A stretch of DNA of 64,000 bases. Origin: Gracilaria gracilis (taxonomy: Eukaryota; Rhodophyta; Florideophyceae; Gracilariales; Gracilariaceae). A model generated the notes under the pieces. The model was not told the DNA's origin. It saw only the letters and a program-made list of their open reading frames with translations, and searched no databases. Where the stretch lies: the NCBI GenBank assembly GCA_030374805.1, contig JARGSG010000068.1, positions 124,001 through 188,000 of the forward strand. The letters run 5' to 3'. Shown in pieces: positions 43,515 to 53,775 of the stretch; the stretch's first letter is position 1, and each line of letters begins with the position of its first letter. The translations under genes were made by a program, and so were the position numbers.

Positions 43515-44308
43515 GGTTCACGCGTGTCGGACCCAGGCGAGGTGCACTGGATGAGTTAAAGTCAACGTCTGAGGCAAATTATGGAAAACGGAACCTGTCA
43601 ACCCTTCGTGAACGTCGAGTTGGTTCCCGCTCCGGTTGGGTGGGGACTGAGAATTGATAATTGTGGTGATCAGAGAGAGTCACAATTGAGGAGCTCGGTG
43701 ATGCTGTGTTGGAATCGAGGAGCGCATAGGCACGCTGTTAGAGTGATGAGGCGGAGGTGGGTTGTGCGGAGTGCGGAAGTACTGCGACAGGCCAGAGGAG
43801 ATTATGAAGTGGGTGCGACACCAGTTGGGCTGCAAGCAACGATAACAGCGAATAAAAGGCGTTGCGAGCTGGTTGGTAGCGCGAGAAATACAGGGTGGGA
43901 GAGGGCGCAAGTGAAACGGATGAAAGCAGCAAGCGACACAATTGATGTATAGACGCGAAGCGCGGAGAGGAGTTATGCTCGGTGGCATGCTGCAAGGACT
44001 GGGCAGGGGAGACGCAGGGCGCTATTTTGGTGTGGGAAAGGCAACGACGGCCAGCGCAGAGGGGTGTGACCCATTTTGAGCCCACTTGTGCGTGTGGAGC
44101 TTGAAAGCAGCTGCTTGAAGGACTACCCTGTACGCCGACTCTGCCTTTCGGCCAGCATGGACTGATCTGGGTCCAGTGGAGGGACAAAAAATAAATTCGG
44201 AAATTTGAGGGTTTGCCGAGCGGCCATTTGCTGGACACGTTCGGTGCCTGTGCTACCATCATGGGCCATTGCTGGCACTCTAGCGGTACTGGAAACGGCA
44301 TTTTTCGC
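43515..44308. other. Right subterminal region of the giant transposon
   Basis: No gene. The minus strand is pyrimidine-rich. Within about 110 bp of the right end there are two ATGGCC motifs and a GGTAGCAC, reminiscent of the left array. A 187-codon minus frame (44301-43738) is open but has no domain and crosses the terminal region. Confidence 0.45.
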
Positions 44309-44319
44309 TGCTCATAGGG
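44309..44319 (-). repeat. Right terminal inverted repeat of the giant transposon
   Basis: TGCTCATAGGG, followed by the ACTA duplicate at 44320-44323. Read inward, the right end also carries ATGGCC motifs (about 44215-44270) with a neighbouring GGTAGCAC, echoing the left-end array but less regularly. Confidence 0.88.
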
Positions 44320-44323
44320 ACTA

Positions 44324-45708
44324 CCTCGCTGATGCGCTCAGCCGGAAGATGTCTAGTGTGACCTTCGCCAATCTTAGGGTATCTCAGCTCGTTCGAGATA
44401 AGACTGCCCCTCAGTCTGATGGTGAACGACAGTCACTCGTGAAGCGTGCGCATGCATTTGGGCATTTTGGAGAACTGGAGGTCTTCAAGAAACTTTGGCA
44501 TGACGGCTACTGATGGAACGGTATCAGAGAAGACATTAGGAGAAAGACTGGCTCGTGTCACCCTTGTCTTCGGTACGACGTCCAGAAGAGAGGATTCCAT
44601 CCTCTTAAGTTCATTGTAGCAGAACTTCCGTGGGATCATATTGCGGTTGATCTCATTACGTCTCTACCTGATTCCGACAGCGGTCATAACACGTTACTAA
44701 CCATCTTCTGCATGATGACTAAGTTCGCTATTTTACGGCCTCTGAAGAGTAAGGCAATGGAACAAGTTGCTCGTGAAATTTGGAAGGTGATGTCCATTTT
44801 TGGAACCCCAAAGACCATCCAGTCCGATAACGGTTCGGAATTCGTAAATGAGCTCGTCAAACAACTGGTGGAGATCAACGGAATCGACAATCGCACCCTT
44901 TTTCCATACAACCCGCACGCAAACGGCGCAGTGGAAATGGTTAATGGTACAGTAGAGACGATGCTTCTTAAGGAACTCGATGGAGCCACCCATCGATAAA
45001 AAGAATACGTGCTTTTCGTGCAGGTTGCCTACAACTGCAAGATTCCTGCCTTGACTGGGTCTACACCGTTTTCTCTGATGTTTGGCCGTAGAATGAACGG
45101 GTTTGCAAAGTTTGGCTCTACTGTGACTTTTTCACCGGTTGGTCTTGGGCTCTGTTAAAAAAGCATCAAGAAATTGTGACGCAAGAAGTCTTTCCATCCG
45201 TGACAAAGCGCGTACAGCAGATCAAGAAGAAGGATGCCCGGTACTTTGCTGCCGGCCGTCGAATGATCCGACTTAATGCATTCTCTTCTGGGGCATTGGT
45301 CATGATGAGAGATGTAACTAAGGATTCCAAGTGAGGCGCACGATTCGAGGGACCATTACTGTAGTACGAAAGAATCGTGGAGGCGCTTACGTTCTGCGCG
45401 ATGAACTTGGAAAGTTGAAACGCGCTGTGCCACCCAGTCACTTGAAACTAGTTGTGCGAAAGGGCGAACAGGCGGCACTCGAAGAAGCAAAGTTTGAGGT
45501 AAAGAAGATTTTGGAGCACCGAACTGAAGGGAACGGAAAAATGAGCTACTTGGTTTCCTGGAAAGAAAAGAATGTCGAGCCCATCTGGGAACCAATGAGC
45601 AACTTCAACGACGTCGACGTCATCCACCGCTATCGGAAGTTGGTCCGCCCAACTCGAGGTACAAATCGGAAAAGTTGGACGGACCTGGAGGGGGTGATGT
45701 CGTGCTGA
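44324..45708 (+). pseudogene. Gypsy-1 RNase H end, integrase and chromodomain, right part
   Basis: The frame resumes with L-A-D-A-L-S-R-K directly after the ACTA duplicate. The integrase zinc region is G-H-F-G-E-L...C-H-P-C. The catalytic residues are Asp in I-A-V-D-L-I (about 44652), Asp in Q-S-D-N-G-S-E-F (about 44828) and Glu in N-G-A-V-E-M-V-N-G (about 44937). Stops lie at 44511 (TGA), 44997 (TAA) and 45156 (TAA), and a frameshift precedes the last ORF (45331-45708). That ORF carries a chromodomain: L-E-H-R...Y-L-V-S-W-K-E-K-N-V-E-P-I-W-E-P. Chromodomains in Gypsy integrases direct insertion to marked chromatin. Confidence 0.88.
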
Positions 45709-45787
45709 AGACAGACAAATCGGCAAACAGTAGAGACAGTCGCGTACTTTAAGTGCCCGTCGTAGTTCAAGCCGCGCGCTGCGTTTG

Positions 45788-46270
45788 TGTCGAATGTTGA
45801 CAGCGACGTGGGACGCTAAGACACTGTCTCTGATCAGCCTTGTTGAACTTGAATTCTTTTAAGTTACATAATAAGAAAGTGAGTTGAATCATCTTGATCT
45901 GAGGGTACTATTCTAATACGTTCGATTACAGTGACAGATGGTTAGTACTTAAGTAGGTACTACAATGCGGAAACAATAAACGGGAGCTATCATCGATTAT
46001 TACAACTACTATCTTCGTACACTTTGTACCGCATCACAACCCCGAGAGTTCGCTTCACGGCAGCCTCAACCACAGGCACTCTATCGCCGGTGGAATCGAC
46101 AGAGCAACTCTCACTCAGCCAACCAGCAGGCCGGGTGACAGGGTGCTTCTGTGAGAGGTTCAGACCTTGCCACAACAGCCCAGCAGAGGGCCGTTATTAA
46201 AGGCGAGAACTTGAAGCAGCCATATTGCACCTTCAGCAGTAGACTGCATCTTTCAGGCTGAGTTTTTACA
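45788..46270 (+). repeat. 5' LTR of Copia-3
   Basis: 483 bp with TG...CA ends, paired with 51292-51772. The following bases (GTTTTAGCTGTACGG) do not look like a TGG-type or initiator-tRNA primer site. Confidence 0.92.
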
Positions 46271-46319
46271 GTTTTAGCTGTACGGTCGACCACAATTGTA
46301 ACGATTACTCAGCTCAATT

Positions 46320-47555
46320 ATGTCGGAGCCTGACGGCATCGCAGCCGGGGAAGCGCACGCAGAGCAGATCGAATCCGGAGAAGGAACGGAAGCCGTGATT
46401 GGACTGGATGCGGAAGCCCTTCGTACTTTCAATGAAGCTCTTTACGATGCAGTCGGAGATCCAGATCCACCCCCTCCAAACTGTACGCCAGACGTCATGA
46501 AACGTTACAAGGAAGAGCTAGAACAGTACTCAAAGGAAATGATGGACGCTCTGAAGGAAACTGGCGCTCAGAACGAAGTCCTGTGGTACGAATTTACGTC
46601 TAGTTTTCGCCCCGAGACCTTCGGGCACATGTCAAAGGCCACTGCACTGCGCTGGATCAACTACCTGATCCAGAATGGTGTTTGGGTTCGACGTCAGCAA
46701 GGATTCAGGCGAGCCAGAGCTCTCGTCGACTGCCTCCAGCAGCCGAAATTCATTCCAGTGCAGACGATAGCACCAGGAACGAATAATTCTGCTTCTTTAG
46801 AGACACCACACCCCGAGACAAATGCAAGGGAGGAGAACAATGCCCATGGTCCAATGCACGACGAACGGGAATTACCTCTTCCATATCGTTCGACCTCTGT
46901 ACATGACTCCAGAGCTCGTGGCCGCGATGCCACAGATCCTTCCAAGGATAGATCAGCGGCAATGGATACCCGAGCACAACCAGGTGACCCTGCAGCAGTA
47001 GACACGCGCCAAGATGGTCTGCGAGACGTGCTCCCAAACTTGTATGCAAACTCTTTTCAGGGAACCAAGCATGGCAGCCATTCCAATGACAAGTCTGGTG
47101 CCAACACCAACACCGCGTTTGCTAACGGTTTCAACAATATGCTAAAGGCGTGCAAGGGACGATGTTCGTATGGAGGTGGATTTGATGAGGACCTGCAAGC
47201 CGTTTTGGATTTCTACGATTCGATGGCCAGAATGTTCCGTCTCTCAGACGAAGAGAAGTCCGAAGCGCTACCAGCTATTCTCTGTGACGATGCCCTCCAA
47301 TTCTACATGAAGGAGTACAGAGTAGGAGATTCTTACCCAGCAATCCTTCAGAAACTTGTTGACAACTACATCAACCCTGAACAACGGAACAGAACTCTCA
47401 TCTTCTGGCAGTCAATGAGACTTTCTCAAGCTATGAGAGAGAACCCGGGGAAGAGTGAGCTGGAAGTGTTCAGATCCTTCTGTCACAGACTGATACAGAT
47501 TCAGAATCAACTCGATCCTGCGTACAGGACCGATAATTTTCTGCGAGATCACTGA
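46320..47555 (+). pseudogene. Copia-3 Gag
   Basis: 411 codons from the ATG at 46320, 50 bp after the LTR. An acidic N-terminus (ending near residue 100) is followed by a Pro/Thr/His linker and a retrotrans_gag core (D-L-Q-A-V-L-D-F-Y, A-L-Q-F-Y-M-K-E-Y, L-E-V-F-R-S-F-C-H-R-L). The frame ends at TGA/TAG near 47553, while homology (I-T-D-S-I-D-R-Y-F) continues in another frame. A small frameshift has therefore separated gag from its nucleocapsid part. Confidence 0.8.
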
Positions 47556-47683
47556 TAGTATCGACAGATACTTCGCAGATAGCCCAGTCTCTACGAGAAC
47601 GTGTTCCGGCCTCATCACAGGAAGCTCATAGCCGCATTGCCACTTTCCTTTCGAATGAACCGAGATCTGCTGAAGCCTTTGTA

Positions 47684-50600
47684 GTGTCATATCAGAGTCA
47701 GAGTACTGAAAGTACCGCATGTTACAGTCTTGGTACGCGATACGGAGGTGACGCAAGAAGGACTTTGAAGAATCACGGCCGAACAAAGAAAGGTGATCGC
47801 CGTGGCCGACGGATTTCGTCAAGGTGGCTGTCAGGTAAGAAAGGCTGCTACGTTTGCGGCGAGAACCATTTGGCTCGCACGCGACACTCTCAACAAGAGA
47901 TCAGAGATGCGTTTGCGAAGATAAAGAGCAGCAGAACATCCGCTCACGTTACTGTCGAAGACCTTGTCAACGTTGTTCAAGAGCTTACCACTGAAGACGA
48001 CTCTGCCGATGCTGTCAATATCGTATACTCAAGTGACAGCGAGGCCTCAATCACTGACGATAACTCTGAGGGGGAAGCAGCCTACATCGTGGAGGATGAA
48101 TTGTCGTCGCATGAATCCGATGAAGCACTTCTGGCAAATGCCTCCTTCTTGCATGGGATTGGATTCCACAGGGATCGAGACACGGCTTTGGCAACGATGG
48201 AAGAAGAGCTGAACAGAGGAGAATTCGAACACTTTCGCGGACTTTATATCGATACCTGTGCCAACCGCTCTTCAGTGATGTCTTACAACCAATAGAAGGC
48301 TTACTGTGAACAATTCAGCGTGCCGTGTACTATTGATCGTCACAACGTCAAGTACCTGAAGGGCATCGGCGGGAACAGCAGACCGATTGGGACAGCAACT
48401 ATTCCTGTTCCGTTCAAAGACTTGAACCTCGTAATCGATGTTACGTTTCAGATTGTGAAGGACAACATTCCAAGCCTTCTGAGTATGAAGGATATGGTAG
48501 ACAATGGGCTAGAGATCAGTCTACAGAAACGCGAAGTCATGTACAAGCATCTTCAACAGCCTCTGACGTTCAAGAACTATTTCTTGATCCACAACTGGAG
48601 TAATGGTGATCTTTCGTACTCCTTGTACACAGAATCAGAGCTGAGGAAATTGCATCGCGTCTTCGGCCACCCAACCGTCCAGGCTTTTACCAATGTGCTT
48701 AAGAGAGCCCGTCCAAACGAAATGACCCCCGAAGTGCGAACTGTGATTGATGAAATTACGCAGGCCTGTGTAACCTGTGCCGAGAACGCCCAACGACCCA
48801 GAAGGTTCAAGCTGACTGTGGGAATGGACGATCATAGGTTCAACCATATCGTGGCCATCGATGTGATGTACATTAATCAGAGGCCTGTACTGCATGCCGT
48901 CGACGAGGCTACGCACTTCAACGCCGCTTTGTTTCTGCGCCGCATGACGTCAACTGAGGTCTGGAAGGCCTTTCTTCGCTGTTGGTCACGTCTGTACTTG
49001 GGGCCGCCGGACTTCTTACGTGTTGATCAAGGCAGTAATTTCGTCTCGAAAGAGTTCCTCGATCTCTCAGATGCGGACGGGATTACAGTTATGCCGGGCC
49101 CAATTGAGTCTCCTTCTACCATGACGCATGTAGAACGGTACCACGGACCGCTTCGTTTAGCTTACCTGAAGCTAAGAGCCTCACTCCCTCGTAGCGAGAC
49201 TGACGCGGACTGTCTGCAGATGGCAGTTAAATCTGTTAATGATACAATCGGACCAGAGGGTTTGTGTCCAACGCTACTTGTATTTGGAGCTATACCTCGG
49301 CCAGCGCGACAGACGCCCGCTGAAACTCAGTTGCAACGTGCCAGGGCGATTGACGAGGCCATGGACGTCGTGAGGAAGGAGTAAGCAAAACGACGAGTCT
49401 CGTTTGGTCTCAAGCATTACAATAGCCCGAAAGGAAAGGAGAACAGCCAACAGCTGCTGAAACTCCCAGCCGGTGCTCCAGTATACGTGTATCGGAAGAG
49501 TTCAAAGAAATGGGAAGGTCCATTTCCTTTCATACAGATCGATGGTGAGACAGTCGTTGTCCAACTCCCACACGGCCGTCGTATATTCCGTTCGAATGTT
49601 GTGAAACCCGTCACGAAGTCGGAACTGGGACATCATGGTTCTTCTAACACTGAAGTTGTTGGATGGGAAGTCACAGATGACTTGAAGCTCAGCGCAAAGG
49701 AGGTATCGGCCATGTTTGGTGAGGCTTTTAATGTCGAACAAGTTTCAACACAACCCGATCAAGAAGACTTTGGAGAGACGAGAGCAAAGGAACTGTCTGG
49801 GTTAGAGGAGCGAGGGACTTTTGAAGTCGTAGATGTGAAACAGGTTCCGAGTAGAACGCGCATTTACGGTTCGAGATGGGTTGACGTTGTCAAGTCTGTG
49901 GACGGAAAGGCTCTTAAGAAGTCTCGATTGGTAGCTCAGAACTTCAAAGATCGGGGAGCGTTGGATATTGCGACAAAGTCTCCAACGGTCAGCCGATTTG
50001 GGCAGAGGATTTCCATTGCCCTCTCCGTGATGATATCAGGACACATGTCATATGTTCGAGATATATCACAGGCATATATTCAGTCTGAGTCCCAAATTGA
50101 GAGACAGATCTACCTTCGCCCGCCACTGGAAATGGGCCTTGGTTCGCACGAAGTGCTTCGAGTGCTGAAACCCCTGTATGGCATCCCTGAGAGTGGGCTT
50201 CATTGGTTCGTTACCTACCAGACGCATCACAGAAACCAACTTCAGATGCAGCCCACCTCAGCTGATCCATGCGTCTTGTACAAGCAAACTGGTGAAACGC
50301 TTGATGGGGTCACGATTCTGCAGGTTGACGATTCCTTTGGACACGGAACAAATGATTTTCTGGATGAGGAAGAGAAGCATTCGAAGGCTTTTGAATCAAA
50401 ACCGCGCAAATGCCTCCACGAGGAGGACAACGCAATTTTCAATGGCATCAATATTCGCAAGAAGACTGGTGGAACTGTGGTTATCGAGCAAAGCCAAAAT
50501 CTGCGATCTGTCAAGCATGCCCGCTCACAGGAGGACTTTGTCAGTATCCGAGCACAAGTGCAGTATATTGGTTGTTGCACCAGACCAGATCTTTCTGCTG

Positions 50601-51265
50601 CAGTGCAGCTCCTTGCTAGCTACGTGAACGAACCCGAAGCCATTCACTTCCGAAGAATGAATTCTGTTGTGGACCGATGCCATGAGACTATGGAAACTGG
50701 CCTCACATACGTACCATTGGATATGAGTTCATTGCGCCTTATGCTCTTTACCGACGCTTCATTTGCCAACACCGACAAGCTTAAGTCAAAACTTGGGTTC
50801 GTTCTACTCTTAGCCGATGGAAACAATAATGCCAATATTATTCACTATGGCAGCTCTAAGTGCAAGCGAGTAGCTCGGTCGGTCATGGCAGCGGAGGTAC
50901 ACGCTTTAGTGTACGGGTTTCCCCAAGCTTATGTTGCTAAGACAATGCTGGAAGAAATATTAGGAGAGGAAGTGCCACTGGATGCATACGTGGATTCACG
51001 AACGGTGTTTAATGTAGTCGCGAAGTATGGATCTACTCTCGAGAAAAGGCTGCAGATTGATGTGTCTGCGCTTAAGGAAAGCCACAATCGCGGCGAGTTA
51101 AGGTATCTAGCATGGATACCGGGAGACCAGAATGTTAGCGATGGATTGACTAAGGGACTAGTTGGAAACAGTCATCCGCTCTGGAAACTCATGACTACGA
51201 ATCGGATTTTGTTGCGACCCACTGGCTGGGTGGAAGGTACTCGTATTGATGTGAACACTGCGTGA
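47684..51265 (+). pseudogene. Copia-3 nucleocapsid-protease-integrase-RT-RNase H
   Basis: One frame with stops at 48293 (TAG) and 49382 (TAA). The knuckle reads C-Y-V-C-G-E-N-H-L-A-R-T-R (about 47851), where the last position should be Cys and is Arg. The protease site reads Y-I-D-T-C-A-N-R (about 48247), D-T-C in place of D-T-G. Integrase has G-H-x8 and C-V-T-C, Asp in V-A-I-D-V-M, Asp in R-V-D-Q-G-S-N-F and Glu in H-V-E-R-Y-H. RT has S-Q-A-Y-I-Q-S and L-Q-V-D-D-S (about 50324); RNase H has F-T-D-A-S and M-A-A-E-V-H-A. Altered knuckle and protease sites plus stops make it non-autonomous. Confidence 0.85.
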
Positions 51266-51291
51266 TTTCTTCGAAAAGAAAAATCTTGGAG

Positions 51292-51772
51292 TGTCGAATG
51301 TTGACAGTGACGTGGGTCGCTAAGACACTGTCTCTGATCAGCCTTGTTGAACTTGAATTCTTAAGTTACATAAGAAGAAAGTGAATTGAGTCATCTTGAT
51401 CTGAGGGTACTATTCTAATACGTTCGATTACAGTGACAGATGGTTAGTACTTAAGTAGGTACTACAATGCGTAAACAATAAATGGGAGCTATCATCGATT
51501 ATTACAACTACTATCTTCGTACACTTTGTACCGCATCACAACCCCGAGAGTTCGCTTCACGGCAGCCTCAACCACAGGCACTCTATCGCCGGTGGAATCG
51601 ACAGAGCAACTCTCACTCAGCCAACCAGCAGGCCGGGTGACAGGGTGCTTCTGTGAGAGGTTCAGACCTTGCCACAACAGCCCAGCGGAGGGCCTTTATT
51701 CAAGGCGAGAACTTGAAGCAGCCATACTGCACCTTCAGCAGTAGACTGCATCTTTCAGGCTGAGTTTTTACA
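51292..51772 (+). repeat. 3' LTR of Copia-3
   Basis: 481 bp matching 45788-46270 with about eleven substitutions and one 2-bp indel by eye. It is followed by the GTTTG duplicate. Confidence 0.92.
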
Positions 51773-51785
51773 GTTTGGTAGGGTT

Positions 51786-51985
51786 TGTAATACCCACAAA
51801 AACCGAAGAGACAGTACGCAGGGCTTGAAGTAGTTATTAGTTTGGCTATAGAACTCGACGTATAACGAAATACGTCTTGCAGAAGAATCCGCATGGCTCC
51901 TTAAAAGCCCTGCGGACGGAACAGTAAACTAGAGATGACACCGGTCAGGCGTCTAATTGAACACAATCCTCCCTCTTCCCAGCCC
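51786..51985 (+). repeat. 3' LTR (or its conserved part) of Gypsy-1
   Basis: Begins TGTAATACCCAC directly after a GGTAGGGT purine tract (a plausible polypurine tract) and matches 21961-22162 to CTCTTCCCAGCCC. The two copies differ at many sites, consistent with an old insertion. Confidence 0.72.
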
Positions 51986-52568
51986 ACACACTGGCTTATG
52001 GCAATAGACCTATATGTGTCTACACATGTGTAGAGACAGAGCGACAAAGCTGGCCAAGAAGGCTGAGCACCCAGTAGGTTTTCCTTGGGCATTCTCTGTT
52101 TCAAGTCGCTGAATTGTAATCTTTGGCAAATTGCTGCATCCATTTCTCGTGGGAATTTATCTTCGGTCATTCAAATGACAAATGAAGTTCGTCGTCAAGT
52201 TGTCTATTTCGTTGTCCGCGAAAACGCCCCCATATTCTGCCTTCGGACTCCAGCTCCGGAGATTGTCAAGTTTTGCCTCACGGTTGCTGTGATTTTCACT
52301 TTGACACACCTCTGCTACCCCTCCCGAGTCTCAGAGATAGTATAGATTAGGTGGCACCCGTTTATTCAACTGTTTGTATCTTAGTGCTTTCGAGAGCACT
52401 TTGTGGATTCTGCACTGCATATAAACGCAGTGCTGAGAAGGACAAGGCGTACTGCCTTGCCCTCCAACGCCTCACTTTCATTCGCTCTAATACCGAGTCG
52501 AGCTGCAACTTCTCAAGAAAATCGACGCAAGTTTTGTGCGCAAGTTGCCATGTACACTCCGACCGCTC
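51986..52568. other. Unassigned flank between Gypsy-1 and the secreted-protein gene
   Basis: No gene is supported. A 16-bp palindrome TCTACACATGTGTAGA lies at 52019-52034. The rest is probably the promoter region of the gene at 52569. Confidence 0.4.
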
Positions 52569-53222
52569 ATGCAGGACCGTTCCATGCTTCTAGCGTTTGT
52601 AGCTTTGTTAGTGCGATGGATTTTCTGGAACGTAGGCGTGGGAAAAGAAGAACGGTATGCACCGTTCCCTTCTCCCGTGGTTTACCGCGTGCTGCGACCA
52701 CTATCGCCAAGTCTGTGCTTTAACGGCACGTATCTGGAGCGGCGAAATTTCACCTTGGTGGAGGCAGAGCTTTGTGCGCATACTTGGAACGCACGCAATA
52801 GGTTAACTGCAGTGCAATATGTGCCTGCGGTGTATTCTCCAGAGCTTCGCAAATTCTCTTGTCTGTCGCCGTCTAATATGATCACCTACGGCTCGATCCG
52901 CATCGATAACGGGACAGTGTGTGGTACTGAACATGCGTATATGCACGATATGCGCAGTCTCCGGTACAGATGTGAGCTAAACGAATATAATTGTAGTGGT
53001 ATCGAATCGGTGAGAACAAATAACAACGGAACGACATGGATGGTGATCTCACATCCCGTTCGTGGTCGGTTAGTAGTATTCATTCGACTGCGACGGTTGA
53101 GAAACGCGTCGCTGGGAGAAGGATACTTCTCGTGGATAAGCGGAAAATGTAAGGTAGTGAAGGTTGGAGCAAACTGGTACTGGACATCTTTACCAGAACC
53201 AGGACCGACGAACTGCCGATGA
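52569..53222 (+). CDS. Small cysteine-rich, sequon-rich predicted secreted or membrane-anchored protein
   Basis: 217 residues from the ATG at 52569 (a GTG at 52536 and an ATG at 52584 are in frame). The N-terminus has a hydrophobic stretch M-L-L-A-F-V-A-L-L-V-R-W-I-F-W, suitable as a signal or anchor. The rest has eight cysteines, an even number, and six N-x-S/T sequons, which together suggest an extracytoplasmic disulfide-bonded glycoprotein. No family recognised. The last 25 codons and the following DNA (53148-53336) are duplicated at 61672-61860. No stop or frameshift is seen. Confidence 0.55.
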   Translation: MQDRSMLLAFVALLVRWIFWNVGVGKEERYAPFPSPVVYRVLRPLSPSLCFNGTYLERRNFTLVEAELCAHTWNARNRLTAVQYVPAVYSPELRKFSCLSPSNMITYGSIRIDNGTVCGTEHAYMHDMRSLRYRCELNEYNCSGIESVRTNNNGTTWMVISHPVRGRLVVFIRLRRLRNASLGEGYFSWISGKCKVVKVGANWYWTSLPEPGPTNCR

Positions 53223-53336
53223 CTAGACTAAGAGTAGCTTCACTCCTAGAGTGAGCTATCTACTTATGCTAGCTAGATGGTCGTGATATATTCACAGGTA
53301 GTGGTCGTAATGCTTAAGTGGACACCACTATATTAC
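53148..53336 (+). repeat. 189-bp dispersed duplicate, copy 1
   Basis: It covers the last 25 codons and 3' flank of the gene at 52569-53222 and matches 61672-61860, the same length with scattered substitutions. Confidence 0.88.
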
Positions 53337-53775
53337 AGTAAAAGTAAGGAGCTTATTTTGAAGGTGATGCTGAGCATTCAGTTGGAATTGAATCGAGCCA
53401 CGTGCTATAACACCGCTCGCGAGGTGCCAGTGGGAGAAAAGAACGCCCACCTGTATATCGACGTGCAAATTTTGTTCTGTTTGGTGTTGCTGGAGATGGT
53501 GTTGTCGCGCTTGGCCGTGATGCATGGGAAGAGAAGGATAGAGAACGATGGCGTTGCCCATTTTTCTGAGGTGATGTTGGAACTATTGGGTGTTGAAGAC
53601 GAAGACGAAGTGGGGGCATCGCTTGCCACGGCCGTTTTAAATCCGACAAGGATACGGCAACGCGATTTCAAAGCGTATTGAATCAACCGGCCAACATCCC
53701 TTTAGAAAATGAGTTGAACCTTGTGTTCGTACACTCTATTGTTTATGTTTGGGTGTTCGATGCGACATGGATAAG
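53337..53775. other. Short flank before Gypsy-2
   Basis: A plus frame at 53277-53681 (134 codons) overlaps the duplicated 3' flank, so its start is doubtful, and it has no domain. The target duplicate ATAAG of Gypsy-2 is at 53771-53775. Confidence 0.35.

Larger units (their letters stand above)
25328..44319. mobile_element. Giant cargo-carrying DNA transposon (tnp2/CMC-like), 18,992 bp
   Basis: The left end CCCTATGAGCA (25328-25338) is the exact inverted complement of the right end TGCTCATAGGG (44309-44319), and ACTA lies immediately outside both (25324-25327, 44320-44323). The element plus one ACTA is 18,996 bp, and its removal restores the RNase H/ADALSR frame of Gypsy-1. Inside are a left subterminal array of ~49-bp units, a basic-protein ORF on minus, a tnp2 transposase on plus (itself holding Copia-2), a divergent pair of glycosyltransferase-like genes and a CMD-like gene. 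Without Copia-2 it is about 13.6 kb. tnp2 enzymes belong to the CACTA/CMC group; the ends are not CACTA, and a 4-bp duplication is closer to Chapaev-type members. Mobilisation by this tnp2 protein is inferred. Confidence 0.85.
45788..51772 (+). mobile_element. Copia-3, Copia retrotransposon nested in Gypsy-1
   Basis: 5985 bp between perfect GTTTG duplicates (45783-45787 and 51773-51777). LTRs 45788-46270 and 51292-51772 start TGTCGAATGTTGACAG and end TTTTTACA, with about a dozen differences, so it is older than Copia-2. Order: gag, protease, integrase, RT, RNase H. It landed between the Gypsy-1 chromodomain and the GGTAGGG tract preceding its 3' LTR. Confidence 0.93.
21961..51985 (+). mobile_element. 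Gypsy-1, chromodomain Gypsy retrotransposon split by two nested insertions
   Basis: Terminal repeats of about 200 bp at 21961-22162 and 51786-51985 enclose one Gypsy coding frame: gag, protease, RT and RNase H on the left (22221-25327), the end of RNase H, integrase and chromodomain on the right (44324-45708). The frame breaks inside the RNase H tail at H-N-Y and resumes at L-A-D-A-L-S-R after 18,992 bp of inserted DNA flanked by ACTA. Removing the insertion and one ACTA leaves the frame unbroken at that point. Copia-3 then lies between the chromodomain and the 3' repeat. About 4.9 kb of original Gypsy sequence remains, with several nonsense codons. Confidence 0.85.

Noticed and set aside
3696-49384. 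Reassigned stop codons or systematic readthrough to explain frames broken only by stops
   Set aside because: All three stop codons appear inside broken frames and align with different residues (Trp, Tyr, Ala), while the intact Gypsy-2 frame of 1534 codons and both Harbinger-2 genes use none internally. The standard code with decay is simpler.
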